A stretch of 64,000 nt of DNA from the NCBI GenBank assembly GCA_026119855.1, contig JAOWBW010001317.1, positions 168,412 through 232,411 of the forward strand, given 5' to 3'. This document shows positions 10,718-22,003 of this stretch, one piece after another. Below the pieces are notes generated by a model. The model searched no databases. It saw only the letters and a program-made list of their open reading frames with translations, and was not told the origin of the DNA. The stretch is from Campanula takesimana (Eukaryota > Streptophyta > Magnoliopsida > Asterales > Campanulaceae). Numbering within the stretch: position 1 is the first letter of the stretch; every line of letters begins with the position of its first letter. Position numbers and translations under genes: made by a program.

Positions 10718-12185
10718 TGTTAGGATTCATTGTTAGTACACCCACCTGATTTGATTGACCCATTCCACGTGTCTTTTTATGGACTTTAGGCTTACATGTA
10801 ATGAAGTTATACTTCAAATTTTAGACAAGTCCATTTCTAGATATTTAGTAGTTAGGCTGAGTTATGTTCGGTTTATCCATAGCGGTTTAGTGTCCCTCAA
10901 GCCGCCATCGTTAAAACCGCCTGCATGGTGCCTTAAGTCCCTCATCAAAACCGCATTTTGTGTCTTTAATGAAACCGCACTTCAAGTTCATTCATGAAAC
11001 CGCACATGCATCTGGTGGAACCGCCGACCAAGATATTGAAGAAGTTATTGCTGTCATTTACTCCTTGAAGACAAACATTCACTTTTCAACCGTAAATGAA
11101 TGACTGGTGACTTGTCCTTAAACTTCAAGTCATGTTTCAGTTATTCTTGGAATGTCGGTTTGTCTTGCTTTTTGAAAAGTTACCGTTGTACTTTTCCAAC
11201 AACTAAAAGGACAATGTCAGGTAGTGATCCAACAACTTCCTGCCACAAAGCAAAAGCAAAGGACGACAGTGACAGGTCAACCAATGGGATTGTGACAGCG
11301 CATAGAACCGCCATACAATGACTCACCTCTTTGTCCAACGGTCACTAATGCCTTCACTATAAATAGCCTTCATTTTTCAACAATGAAGGTTGCTGAGCTT
11401 CAAAGAAAATATCCCAAGTATTCAAGTTTGCTTTGAAGATTGAAAATCCAGATATTCATATCTTCATCATCTCCTTAGCAAACCCAGAGTTCTTCATCAA
11501 AGCTTCAAGCATTCAAATCATCACAACTCAGCCTTGCACAGAAAGTAATCACTTGCTCGCCATCACTTAGATATTTTGAGCTCTTGATTTCTTTCCACAC
11601 TACACACCCGGAGTATATTTTCTTATAGATTATATACCTCAAAAACACAGGTTGTTATAATAGCATTGTTAGGTTAGATTGTTTATTTAGAGTTTGGATT
11701 CGTTTGTAATCTTGTAAAAACTCCTCTAAATCAATACAAGTCTAGTAGCTATTAGAAAATCCTAGGTTAACCACCTAGGTAGAGGACGTAGTTCTTTCAA
11801 GAACGAACCTCTTCAAATTGTGTGTCTTTGATCTTTAATTTCTGTCTTGTCATTTACATTTCTGTTTATGAGCTTTATTTACTCTTATGTGAAATGACTT
11901 GATAAATGATTTGCATACTTCTGTGATACTTCAGTTGTACCTTGTCAGTTGCATCATTCCATTTTCAACCACTTAAACCGCCCTACTCTTTATAATTCAG
12001 TTTGGTCATAACCGCAAAACTCCGCTGTGCATTTTATCTGAGCGGTTCTAGTGCTTTAAACAGCAATAGACCAAACTGATAAGCACTTGGTTGATTTTCA
12101 AGGGTATTTCGAAAAATATTTTAAACCGCTATTCACCCCCCCCCCTCTAGCGGTTCTATACCCTTGTTGCCCTTTGGGACCAACA
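10718..12185 (+). repeat. SIR-1 5' LTR
   Basis: A 1468-bp LTR from TGTTAGGATTC to GGGACCAACA. It has a TATAAATA box near 11357, a poly-C tract (CACCCCCCCCCCTCTAG, around 12135) close to the 3' end, and a dense group of AACCGC/GCGGTT motifs at about 10881-11035, with others scattered to the end of the LTR. The SIR-3 LTR aligns along its full length with scattered differences. Confidence 0.9.
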
Positions 12186-12249
12186 AGTGGTATCAGAGCT
12201 TATCCACCAAAAATCATTTTACAAGCTTAACCGCTTGGGTGCTGATCCA

Positions 12250-13220
12250 ATGGCAAACATAAACTCCCATATGATGTAGACATCCAACTCTAATCACTTA
12301 CCTATTCTTAATGAAGATAGTTTCATCTTCTGGAAAGATAGGATGAAGAAGCACATGATATCTGAGGATCGCAAATTACGGACTGCAATTGTTAATGGAC
12401 CCTATGTCCCGATGAAGGCTAACCCTGATGCAGGTACTGCTGGACAAACCGCGGAAATCAAGAAGCCGGAAGCTGAATGGACCGAAACTGATCAACGGAA
12501 TGTGGACTTTGATGGTAGAGCTATGTCCATGCTTGTATCAGCTATTGATCTAAGAACTCACTCAAAGGTTCTAGATTGCAATACCGCAAAGGAAACATGG
12601 GATGGCATCATTGACTTTCTGGAAGGAGATGCCGACACCAAGAAGAACCGCCTCTACCAACAGAGAAGGCTCTTTGATTACTTTGTCAAAGACCCAAACG
12701 AATCTCTTCGCCAATGCTATGAGCGGTTCGTGGAAATTGTCAATGTATGTTTCTCTCTAGGGCACAAGTATACCAATACTGACCTGAACATGAGATTCAT
12801 GCAATCTCTTGGCAGCAAATGGCTGATCAAAACTACCAACATTGAAGAAAACAAAGATCTGGAAGCTCTTGATCTTTGTCATCTTTATGCCATGCTAAGG
12901 GTATTTGAATTCAAGCTTGAAGAAGCTCATGAAACCGAAAACAGATTCAAGTCTCTTTCTCTTGCCGCTTTCAACAATGCCACATCTCCAGTTTACAATC
13001 CAGATCACCATCAAACCGCATCTAATACTCATTTACAAACCGCGTCTTTTGATCCAAATATTCCAAGATATATTTCTCAAACCGCACCTCCAGATTATTA
13101 CCAACCGCCTCATCAACCTTACCCTCAACATCATCAACCCTATTCTCAACCTCAGCAATCTCATCAATCCTACACTCCATCTCAAAATTCCCAAAGTGTA
13201 GCATCCAGTTCTACTCAAGT
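12250..13220 (+). pseudogene. SIR-1 gag, truncated
   Basis: Gag begins at the ATG at 12250, which matches the SIR-3 start, but a TAG stands 13 codons in where SIR-3 has CAA. The frame is then open to 13220. It encodes the copia Gag N-terminal region (UBN2/DUF4219-like): FILWKDRM-type start, KKPEAEWTETDQRNVDFDGRA, KETWDGIIDFLEGD, and RLFDYFVKDPNESLRQCYERF. A Pro/Gln/His-rich stretch (QPPHQPYPQHHQPYSQPQQS) follows. The zinc knuckle present in SIR-3 is missing because the fragment ends just before it. Gag would form the particle and bind RNA; this copy has no pol. Confidence 0.85.
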
Positions 13221-14065
13221 GTGAAGATAGGGGATTTAGTTGAAAAAGGTTTATGTGTTCAATGTTATAGTGGAGGGGTTAATTGTGAAACTTTTCTTTA
13301 ATATCTTAACTACTTCCCCCTCCCTCCCTCACTCTCCTGCATACTCCTTCCTTCCTCACACACACACACACACTAGTTTCTCTATCTCTCTCCATTGTTG
13401 TTGAGGTAAGAAAAGCTCCTCCCTTTTTCCTTCATTTTGGTCATCTTTTATTCTTCATTTCTTAATGCTCCTTTTATATAAAATGTTTAGATCGTCGCTA
13501 GGATCGTGTAGAGCTAAGAAAATTTGAATTCCGTCTCATTTCATAATTTCCAAGTAAGTTGCTTTCCCCCCTTTTATGCTAAAAATGTTCATTCTAAGTT
13601 CATATAATGCTATGATGACTACATTTTGCTTCTTGGTTGAATTTAGAGATGATTTATATTTTGTTCATCTTTTGTGATTTTATGAAGGTTGAATCATTTC
13701 TTGGATTTGTGTGTAGATGTTGTTATATAAGCCTTTTATAAGCTTATATGGTATTTTAGTACCTTAGTATGCTAGTTAGAAGTGTTAGATTTTGGTTGAG
13801 TTGTGGAATGGGAAGAAATGGGTAAGAATTCAGCCATTTTTGCCGATTTCCGGCAGAACAGGGGTCTTGGGCGACCGCCCACTTTTGGGTTGGGCGACCG
13901 CCCACTCGGTCAGTTGGAATTGGTGTTAAGCAATGATTTTGGGCGACCGCCCATGGGGGCTATGGGTGACCACCCATGAGGGCTGTTCTGAAGGTCTCTA
14001 TTTTTGAGTTGTTTTAAGAGTCAAGCTTGGTCTAGGCTCGGAGTACTACCCTAATTGAGTTAAAT

Positions 14066-16189
14066 TGTCGCGACCCCGACCCCGCGGGCCGGGAACTCGC
14101 GAGCTGGACGCCGACTTAACACACAAATACTAAAATACTGAAGATAAAAATTCTAATTTTATACCCAAAAGGTTTAAAACAAAGTTGTAGAAATCCAAGT
14201 TTAACAGCAACAACAAACTACTTAGTATGAGCTCCACAAGCTCACACCAAAAATACAAAAGATTACAAATCTTAATGACGTCATTGCTGGTAAAACTATC
14301 CCCAAAAGGTTATACATTTAAATAATGCAAACCGATCAATAACAACCTGCCCAAAATCTCAATCCTCTCGACGTCCTCCTCGATCCGCAAATCCTAATCC
14401 TTTCCTCCTGGGGGGGGGTTAAGGAAAAACAAAGATAAAAGAAAGGGGGTGAGATAAATCTCAATAAGTTACTAATGCAACTACATGACATGCTAATGCA
14501 ATAACAATAATAATATCTCACATAGCACGTAGCAAATATCATTTAACAGATAGCAGCGGAAATAAACAAGTAACAAAGGATACTGAGCCAAGGTTTCCCC
14601 AATAAAGGATATAACAATCTGATCACTGACGATAGGGCCGCATCGAAGAGCAGCATCAATAAGCAGCATCGAAGAGCCGATAAACCAATCAACGATAGCA
14701 GCATAATAGCTGAAGAGAAAACCCGGTACTGGAACCCATAACTAAACGATAACTGAGTATACGACACAAAGTTGCAACCCCTTATAATAGCTAGATTGTT
14801 CCCAAAAAAGGAGCTAGCTCATCTCACATCCAAGGCCAATCTGGAGGAGGGTAATAATGGGGCAAAACAATGGTCAACATTATAATGGACTCGGCTCGTT
14901 GCCATTATAATCTTTTCCATCGCCCGACACAACCACAAATACCAGCTGGACTTTTAAATAAATGCCAAGTAATAAATACTAGCTCAAATAAACAACTCAT
15001 GATTCCGAAGTAGGGAATCCTTCCAATTAATCACCAAAAAGATGAATAAACCAAACATACATCATAAAGGTGCTTCAACATTCCGAAACAATGAGTTATC
15101 AAATCCCATAACACATATATTCACAAAGGAACCATTTTCATTATTAGAGTATTCCAAAACGGCCATTTAAGTCTAAGAGGACAAAGCCCAAAACTAGGGT
15201 TCAAGTTATAACCTAAACCAAAATCAACAAAAGAATAAGTGCCAGGAACAGGGGGCGGGCGGGCGCCCAGACTAGGGCGGGCGGGCGCTCATTTGATCAG
15301 AAGGTTGGCCGAAGGAAAAAGGGAGGTGGGCGGGCGCCTGGCAAGGCCCGGGCGGGCGCCCGGTCTGGAAGTTGGTCGGGATCAGCAGCTGGGTTCTTCA
15401 AGAATTCTTACCATTTTCACAATTTCTCCAAATCAATCACAACCAACTTTCCACCAAGCATAAACATGAACCAAAATAACTTATAAACTAGAAAGGGGAC
15501 CTAAATAACATCATTTATCAACCAAAACCAAGATTAAATTCCAACATTCATAATAATCACCATTTTTACCCAAAAAACCAAATAAATTCCAAATAAATTC
15601 CAAACTTAATCAAACATCAAATGTATCAACTAAAGCATTATATAAACATGCAATGGGCACTTTAGCATAAAAATGGGGGAAAAGCAACTTACCCGGATTT
15701 TATGAAAGATGACGGAATTCAAATATTTTTGGTTCTACGCGATCCTATCGACGATCTAAACACATTTCATAAAATGAGTAATAAGAAAATATGATAGGAA
15801 GAGGATGAAAATGAAGAGAGAAGGGAGAGGAAAACTTACCCTTTTCTTGGAGAGAGAGAGAGAGAGAAAGAGAGAAGGCTGGGAATGGGAGTGAGGTGAG
15901 GGAGAAAGAGAGGGAGTAGGGAGATGATGAGTAATTTTCCAAAAACTTACACTTAAACCCCCTCCCCACTAACTACACAAACTCTAATACTTTCTACTAA
16001 CAACTAAGACTAAATAATACTACACTAGCACAAATGGCCCAAATAAAATGCTAGGCATAAATTATTATAACACATAAAATGCACACATAAATTATTAATT
16101 AAATAATAATTTAAACAATTAAATAAGAAATAAATAAATAATTAGATATTTATTATTAGAAAATAGAGGCGGGTTTTCGAGTCGTTACA
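14066..16189 (-). repeat. NAG-2 3' LTR
   Basis: A 2124-bp LTR; on the minus strand it runs from TGTAACGACTCG to GGTCGCGACA. It contains GGGCGGGCGCCC-type palindromes as two pairs at about 15249-15362, in the same LTR position where NAG-1 and TEK carry their own motifs. A GA microsatellite is at about 15849-15866, and a G10 run at about 14409. Confidence 0.9.
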
Positions 16190-17905
16190 ATCTACCCTCC
16201 TTAAAAAGAATTCGCCCGCGAATTCACTCATCAAAATCATAACACATAGTCATATCGAGGCTACAAAATATCGATTCTCATCTAGCACTCAAAATCCCAA
16301 TCAAGAACCTATTAGATAATTCAGAATTAGTGTCCATGATTCAATTAACCCTTAATCATAGATAGCTCTATTTATGAACCCGAATTTTAGAAACACTTGC
16401 CCGAAGGATCAATTAGCCGCGGATACGATAGCTCTGCCACTTCCGAATTCTCAATTGTCTATTCTAAACCATCATGTGGTAACCTTAAATAATGTTTACA
16501 ACATAACAACCTCTCGCACTTAACTTCCTTCAATCATTAACTCCACTACTAATTAAAATCCATCCTCAAAATCGAAGAACCCCAATTTCTCCTAAACATA
16601 CTTCTCGAGATACTACAAGTTTGCCTTATTCATAACCTTAATTACACTGTCAAGATACTTCCATTTGTAAGCCGCATACTCAGTATTACTCCCCAGAAAT
16701 TCCAAACATTTCAACCATCTCGAGCTTAATCAACTTCTTAAAATAGGGAAAGCTAAAGAAATTTTCCATCCCCACAATATTCACCAAGGTGGCTATATCT
16801 CCAAGGATTTCCATTATAGTGCTTTCACCTTAGATGGCACCTTAAACTAGAGGTACAATGTAAGCCCAAAATTTTAATACAAAATGTTTACTTAAGTCCA
16901 CGCTATAATTTCATCATCACATTACTCCAAATCTTTGAAAGCCTAAAACAATTACAAACACTCAGCAGCCCGTAAAACAATCCAAACTTTATCTCCAAGG
17001 GACTTCCTCTAACTCCCTTTTAAATTGATAATCCGTGCTTATATACCCGAATGAATTTTAACAAATTCTAAATCTTCAATGGCTAACCCACATTAGTTTT
17101 TCACGTATACATTTATCAATTCGATGATACTTAGGCTCGATTTTTACTATCATCATAATAAATCTATTAGCTAATCACAGTCCAACCGACCCAATACCAC
17201 ATCATAGTATTCTTTAATATGCCCAAGTGTCTGTACCCAACTTTCTTCACATACTCTTAATCCAAATCGAGGAATGCTAACAAGGAGGATTTAGAACCAT
17301 AGAACAACCATTTAACCAAAACTCAAAATTCAAAATGCCTTAATATATATCGAGAAATTATTACTCTCCCAAAATGTGCTTAGTCCTCTCGAACTTAACG
17401 CGCTTACCACCATTAATGATTATAACTTCCACAACCTACTCATCACTCATACAAATCATGCATTTCTTCATACTAACTAATTCCGATGCACTCACGTAGG
17501 TGTACTAAAAGTAAACAAAAATCTCCTATCATGAAATCCTCAATTGAATCCTCAGCTCTTATAACCCAACCGATACAACACGGATATTGATCTAATTATT
17601 AGCACTACCACCTTGTATCATAACAACTCAATTTAACCCAAGTTCCTCTCCAAACACTAGGCACTATTCAGAAGAAAATAGAAATCTTACGAATGATACA
17701 TACACCCAACAATTCGGTATAGACATCCCATTGACACCTACCTAAGTTATATATTCAAATCCCATGTAAGAAAGGATGTGAATAACTCTACCCAAAGGAA
17801 CAGTCTCAAAACGATTTTAGGAAATCAGGAATAGAGAATGTAACAATCCTCCTAAAACAATCGACTAAAGCCTAACATTTCCCTTCTCAAAATAACATCA
17901 AAACC
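16190..17905 (-). other. NAG-2 non-coding module replacing pol
   Basis: After the polypurine tract (16190-16204) the minus strand holds about 1.7 kb with no long open frame. It aligns with NAG-1 22004-23504 over several hundred bases: TTTAGAATTTGTTAAAATTC, GGATTGTTTT, TTTTGGGCTTA and others. At the downstream end the codons still resemble the integrase C-terminus (a decayed YPRLIDPSGK). No RT or RNase H motif is present. Confidence 0.75.
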
Positions 17906-18121
17906 TTATAATAGCAATATGACAAATTTAGCAGGTAAGTTATATCTACCTTTAAGCACAACGTGAGCACATAAGACTCCATCAGACATCCTACACTCCT
18001 CCATAGGAGTAGACACTGACAACACATAAGTCAAAGACTCAGGAGAAATAAATGCAACTAAATGCACAAAAACATGAGAATACGATGATCCTAAAAATGC
18101 ACGCGCTCGCTCTCTCAACAC
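17906..18121 (-). pseudogene. NAG-2 protease remnant
   Basis: The minus strand reads ARAFLGSSYSHVFVHLVAFI followed by PESLTYVLSVSTPMEEC. NAG-1 and TEK have ARALVDPGSSHSYIS at the same place, followed by LPYVLEVSTP. The D-P-G-S active-site motif of this gypsy protease family is thus mutated to LGSS here and the region is cut off by stops. It sits directly downstream of gag, as in the related elements. It is not functional. Confidence 0.75.
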
Positions 18122-18182
18122 AAAATTAATACCTCCAGAAACTGATGAGTCACCCGTTGTGTGCTGATTGATCGCAAATACC

Positions 18183-19205
18183 CTACCCTAAACCTTTAGG
18201 GTTTCCCGAAGTATCTCTCTTCTGACCTTGTGCAGTACTAGCGTCCCTCCCGGATGGTTGATATCTGCCCCTAAGACAATCCCTCACAAAATGCCCCAAC
18301 TGACCACAATTCACACATTTTCCTTGCTTCTTCCAACACTTATCTTCTGAGTGTCCTTCCCTCTGACAATAGCCGCAGATCTTCCCATTTCGTGTCCCCT
18401 GATTTGTACCTTGATTTCTCACTATCGGCTGCCCTCCAGAGTTATCTCGGTTATTCGATCGTTGCGGTGGTGACTTGCTCTGCCCTCCTTGCTTACTCGG
18501 GTTAACCATCTCAGTCTTCCTCTTATGTTCCCCAATGTCTTGCTCTATCAAATAGGCACGGTCCACCGCATCCTAAAAAAGTTGAATTCTATGGGCTATT
18601 AACTGTGTCCTAATAGCTGTCTTCAAACCCCTGATAAACCTCATTGCTTTCTGCTCCTCGGTCCGCACAAGGTAGTCACAATACCTGGCTAATTCTGTGA
18701 ACTTAGCCGAGTACTGTGCTACTGTCAACACGCCTTGCTCCAAGTTGAGGAACTCGATCTCTTTCCGGTTCTGATCCACTAGAGGGATGAAGTGTTCCTT
18801 GAATTTTCTCACAAATAACTCCCAAGCATAAGGGACAAGAGTAGCATCCCAACTGGCCTTCAGTTCCTTCCACCAATGTTCCGCAGCCCCAACTAACATA
18901 TAAGCTGCAAACCGAACCCTATCCTCATCAGTGCAACCAAAGACATCGTAGATTTTCTCCATTGATTCTATCCATAGCTCGGCCTTCTTCACATCAGGCT
19001 CACCGTCGTACTCACTCAGCTTTAACTTCAAAAACTGCTCCAACCCATAACGTGGAGGTACTACATGTTCCTCTCTCGGTCTGTGGTCATGAATTGCTTT
19101 CATCGCCGCTTCAAACATCCCCTGAAACATTGTACGGTTCTCTTCCCGTAGATCATTCTGATTCGGAGTCCCACTAAAACCTTCACCAGCTCTTCTTCTA
19201 GCCAT
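18183..19205 (-). pseudogene. NAG-2 gag
   Basis: The minus-strand frame starts at ATG 19205 (MARRRAGEG, the start shared with TEK and NAG-1). The retrotransposon Gag core is clear: LVGAAEHWWKELKASWDATL, ELFVRKFKEHFIPLVDQNRK, QYSAKFTELARYCDYLV and AMRFIRGLK. An in-frame TAG lies at 18573-18575, where NAG-1 and TEK have CAG; the same frame then continues through two CCHC zinc knuckles (CGYCQREGHSEDKC and CVNCGQLGHFVRDC) to 18183. Apart from that one stop, Gag is essentially complete, unlike the following protease. Gag would package RNA; RT and integrase must come from another element. Confidence 0.85.
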
Positions 19206-19324
19206 TTAGAACAAATATCTGCATAAAACATTAACCGTTACTCACTCAGAACATAAATACCCTCCTAGGTCATTCTAGTCCACCTATACTTATACTTAGA
19301 GCTAAACCAGGCTCTGATACCAAC

Positions 19325-19363
19325 TGTCGCGAGTTCCCGGCCCGCGGGGTCGGGGTCGCGACA
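19325..19363. repeat. 39-bp inverted LTR tip at the 5' end of NAG-2
   Basis: This 39-bp segment lies between the primer site and the taaat duplication, where a 2.1-kb LTR should be. Its reverse complement equals the first 37 bases of the element's other end (from 14066), followed by CA. It therefore still begins TG and ends CA. The shared TCGCGA palindrome, present at both edges of the copied stretch, is a plausible recombination or priming point. Confidence 0.85.
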
Positions 19364-20423
19364 TAAATGGTCATCGTGGAACACTTTAGTGTTTGGAATT
19401 GGTTCCTTTGTGAATAAATTTGATATGGAAATTGATGAATTATTGTTTGGGAATGTTTGAACACCTTTATTATGTGTGGTTGGTTTTATTTCATCTTTTG
19501 GTGATTATTTGGCATGGTTCCCTACTTTGGAATCATTGATTGTTTATCGAGCTAGTATTTATTGCTTAAGCGTCTACTTGAAAGTCCAGCTGTATATGTG
19601 GTTGTGTCGGGCGATGCGAAGATTATAATGGCACCCGAGCCGAGTCCATTATAATGTTGACCATTGTTTTGCCCCTTATTTTCCTCCTCCAGATTGGCCT
19701 TGGTTGAGATGAGCTAGCTCCCTTTGGTGAGTATTCTAGCTAGTTGGTTTTGGGTTATGACTCTGTGTCATTTTCCCTTGTTACTATTGGTTTTTGGTTC
19801 CAGTACCGGGTTATTATCTTCAGCTGTTATGCTACTTCGGAGATTGGTTGATTGGTTGAAACTGCGCAGCAATTGTTCTATCATTTTTGGTGGAAACCTC
19901 GACTTATATCCTTTGTTACTTGTTTATTTCCGCTGCTATCTGTTATCTGCTAATTTCTATGTGATATGTGAGAATTATTATTGTTCATTGCATAATAACA
20001 TGTCATGTAGTTGCATAAGTGGCTTATTGAGATTTATCTCACCCCCTTTATTTTATCTTTGTTTTTCCTTAACCCCCCCAGGAAGAAAGTGATAGAACTC
20101 GCTGATCGAGAAAGGCGTCGAGAGGATTCGTGACTTTTGGGAAGGTTGTTGTTCGGTTTACATTGTTTCTAAATGTATAACCTTGGGGATAGTTTTACCA
20201 AACTGAGACGTCATTAAGGGTTGTAATATTTTGTATTTTGGTGTAAGCTTGTGGAGCTTACACTAGTTGTATTATTTTTGTTGTCTAGGAAACGATTTCT
20301 AAAACTTTGTATTTCATCTTTTGGTATTAAGAGGAAAATTTTATCTTCTATATTTTGGTATTTGTTTTTAAGTCGACGTCCAGCTCGCGAGTTCCCAGCC
20401 CGAGGGGTCGGGGTCACGACAGT

Positions 20424-20435
20424 TGGTATCAGAGC
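20424..20435 (+). other. NAG-1 primer-binding site (tRNA-iMet type)
   Basis: TGGTATCAGAGC lies two bases after the LTR end at 20421, complementary to the 3' end of initiator tRNA-Met. The same site occurs in NAG-2 and TEK. Confidence 0.9.
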
Positions 20436-20541
20436 TATGGTTTAGCTCTAAGATTAAGTATGGGTGGACTAGAATTACCTAGGAGGGTAGTTGTGTTCGG
20501 AGTGAGTAATGATGAGTGTTTTATGCAGGTAGTTACTCAAA

Positions 20542-22003
20542 ATGGTTAGAAGGAGGAGTGGGGAAGGTCATGTTGGGTCTTCAAATCAAGAGGAAACACG
20601 GGAAGAAGAACGTGCAATGTTTCAGGGTATGTTCGAAGCGGCTATGAAAGCTATTCATGACCAAGGGCCAAGAATGGAGCAAGCACCACCTCCTCCATGG
20701 TATGGATTGGAGCAGTTCTTGAAATTGAAACCGATAGAGTACGATGGAGAGGCGGATGTGAAAAAGGCAGAAATGTGGATAGAGGCAATGGAAAAGATCT
20801 ACGATGTCTTTGGTTGTACGGGTGAAGATAGGGCTCGATTTTCAGCCTATAAGCTAGTGGGAGCGGCTGAACATTGGTGGAAGGGAATTAAGGCAAGTTG
20901 GGATGAGACTCATACACCGTATTCGTGGGAGCTATTCGTGAGTAAATTCAAAGAGCACTTTATTCCTTTAGTTGATCAGAACCGGAAGGAGATTAAGTTC
21001 CTAAATTTGGAGCAAGGCTTTTTGACAGTGGCTCAATACTCGGCTAAGTTCACAGAATTGGCTAGGTATTGTGGCTATCTTGTCGCAACAGAGGAGCAGA
21101 AGGCAATGAGATTTATTAGAGGTTTGAAGACATCTATCAGGACTCAACTCATAGCTCAGAGGATTCAGACTTCTCAGGATGCCGTAGATCGTGCCTATTT
21201 GGTAGAACAGGACATCGGAGAGCACAAGAGAAAGACCGAGGCAGTTAACACAGGTAAGCAAGGAGTTCAGAACAGAGCTTAACCACAACAACGTTCCGAT
21301 AACCGAGGTGATTCAGGAGGGCAATCTCAATTCAGAGAACAACCGATACTGAGGAATCCAGGCACTACTTCGGGGAACCAAGAACAGAAGGCTCTATGCC
21401 TACTGTCAGAGGGAAGGCCATTCTGAGGATAGGTGTTGGAAGAAGCAAGGAAAATGTACCAATTGTGGTCAGTTGGGACACTTTGTGAGGGATTGTCCAC
21501 GAGGCAGAGGTCAACCGTCGGGATCAGGAGCTGATAATTCACAGGGACAGAAGAGAGATGGTTCGGGAAACCCTAAGGTTTAGGGTATAGTATTTGCAAT
21601 CCATCAGCAGGCTGCTGGTGACCCTTCAGTGATGGGAGGTATTATTTCTGTGTCTAGTGTGAGCGCTCGTGCATTAGTAGATCCAGGATCATCGCATTCA
21701 TATATATCTGTGTACTTTGCTTCTTTGCTAAATGCTTGATCTTAGTCCTTACCTTATGTGTTAGAGGTGTCAACCCCTATGGGAGAATGTTTGGTAACTA
21801 ATAAGGTATTTCGTGCTTGCGATGTGTTTAATTGTGGTCATGTCTTATGTGCGAATTTAGTAATTCTCCCGATTCAAGACTTTGATATCATTTTGAGTAT
21901 GGATTGGCGGAGAAAATATCATGTTTTAATCGATTGTCGTAGGAAGGTTATTATATTCTCTATTTCCGATTTGCCTAATTTTGTTTTGAGGCCGTTCCCT
22001 TGA
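20542..22003 (+). pseudogene. NAG-1 gag-protease
   Basis: Gag starts at ATG 20542 (MVRRRSGEG). The open part (247 codons) has the Gag core: LVGAAEHWWKGIKASWDETH, KFKEHFIPLVDQNRKEIKF and AMRFIRGLK. A TAA at 21280 and a frame change near 21390 precede two zinc knuckles (YCQREGHSEDRC and CTNCGQLGHFVRDC). The protease follows near 21660-21720 with ARALVDPGSSHSYIS, whose DPGS replaces the usual DTG/DSG and is normal for this family. Coding ends at 22003, just after the segment homologous to the protease-RT linker of TEK. RT should follow there but does not. Confidence 0.85.

Larger units (their letters stand above)
10718..13220 (+). mobile_element. SIR-1, Sirevirus-like copia element (5' fragment)
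   Basis: The fragment holds a complete 5' LTR (10718-12185), an initiator-Met primer site TGGTATCAGAGC (12188-12199) and the first part of gag. It is nearly identical to SIR-3 at 54093 onward, and thus the same family (AACCGC motif). It stops inside gag at 13220, where it joins NAG-1 LTR sequence at position 131 of that LTR. No target duplication links the two, so the join is a deletion or recombination breakpoint. Confidence 0.85.
14066..19363 (-). mobile_element. NAG-2, gag-only gypsy element with a missing 5' LTR
   Basis: Minus-strand element of 5298 bp with a taaat duplication on both sides. In its own sense it has a 39-bp remnant in place of the 5' LTR (19363-19325), an iMet primer site (near 19311-19322), gag (19205-18183), a decayed protease (18121-17906), about 1.7 kb non-coding, a polypurine tract (16204-16190) and a full 3' LTR (16189-14066). 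The non-coding part is homologous to that of NAG-1. The 39-bp remnant is the LTR terminus in inverted orientation, giving the element 37-bp perfect terminal inverted repeats. Confidence 0.85.
13221..20421 (+). repeat. NAG-1 5' LTR, split by NAG-2
   Basis: The two pieces are 13221-14065 and 19369-20421, with the taaat duplication at 14061-14065 and 19364-19368. The intact sequence around the site is seen in the 3' LTR near 24490. Four GGGCGACCGCCCA-type palindromes occur as two pairs at 13869-13904 and 13941-13976. A CA/CT microsatellite lies near 13355-13400. The LTR ends GTCACGACA at 20421. The first 130 bp are missing compared with the 3' LTR. Confidence 0.85.

Noticed and set aside
13340..13400. 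CA and CT microsatellites in the NAG and TEK LTRs as separate features
   Set aside because: Short tracts that are part of the LTR; not informative beyond that.
14060..14110. GC-rich TGTCGCGACCCCG stretch as a ribosomal or organellar fragment
   Set aside because: It is the LTR terminus, repeated at 33789, 40580 and (inverted) 20421, 19363 and 47934.
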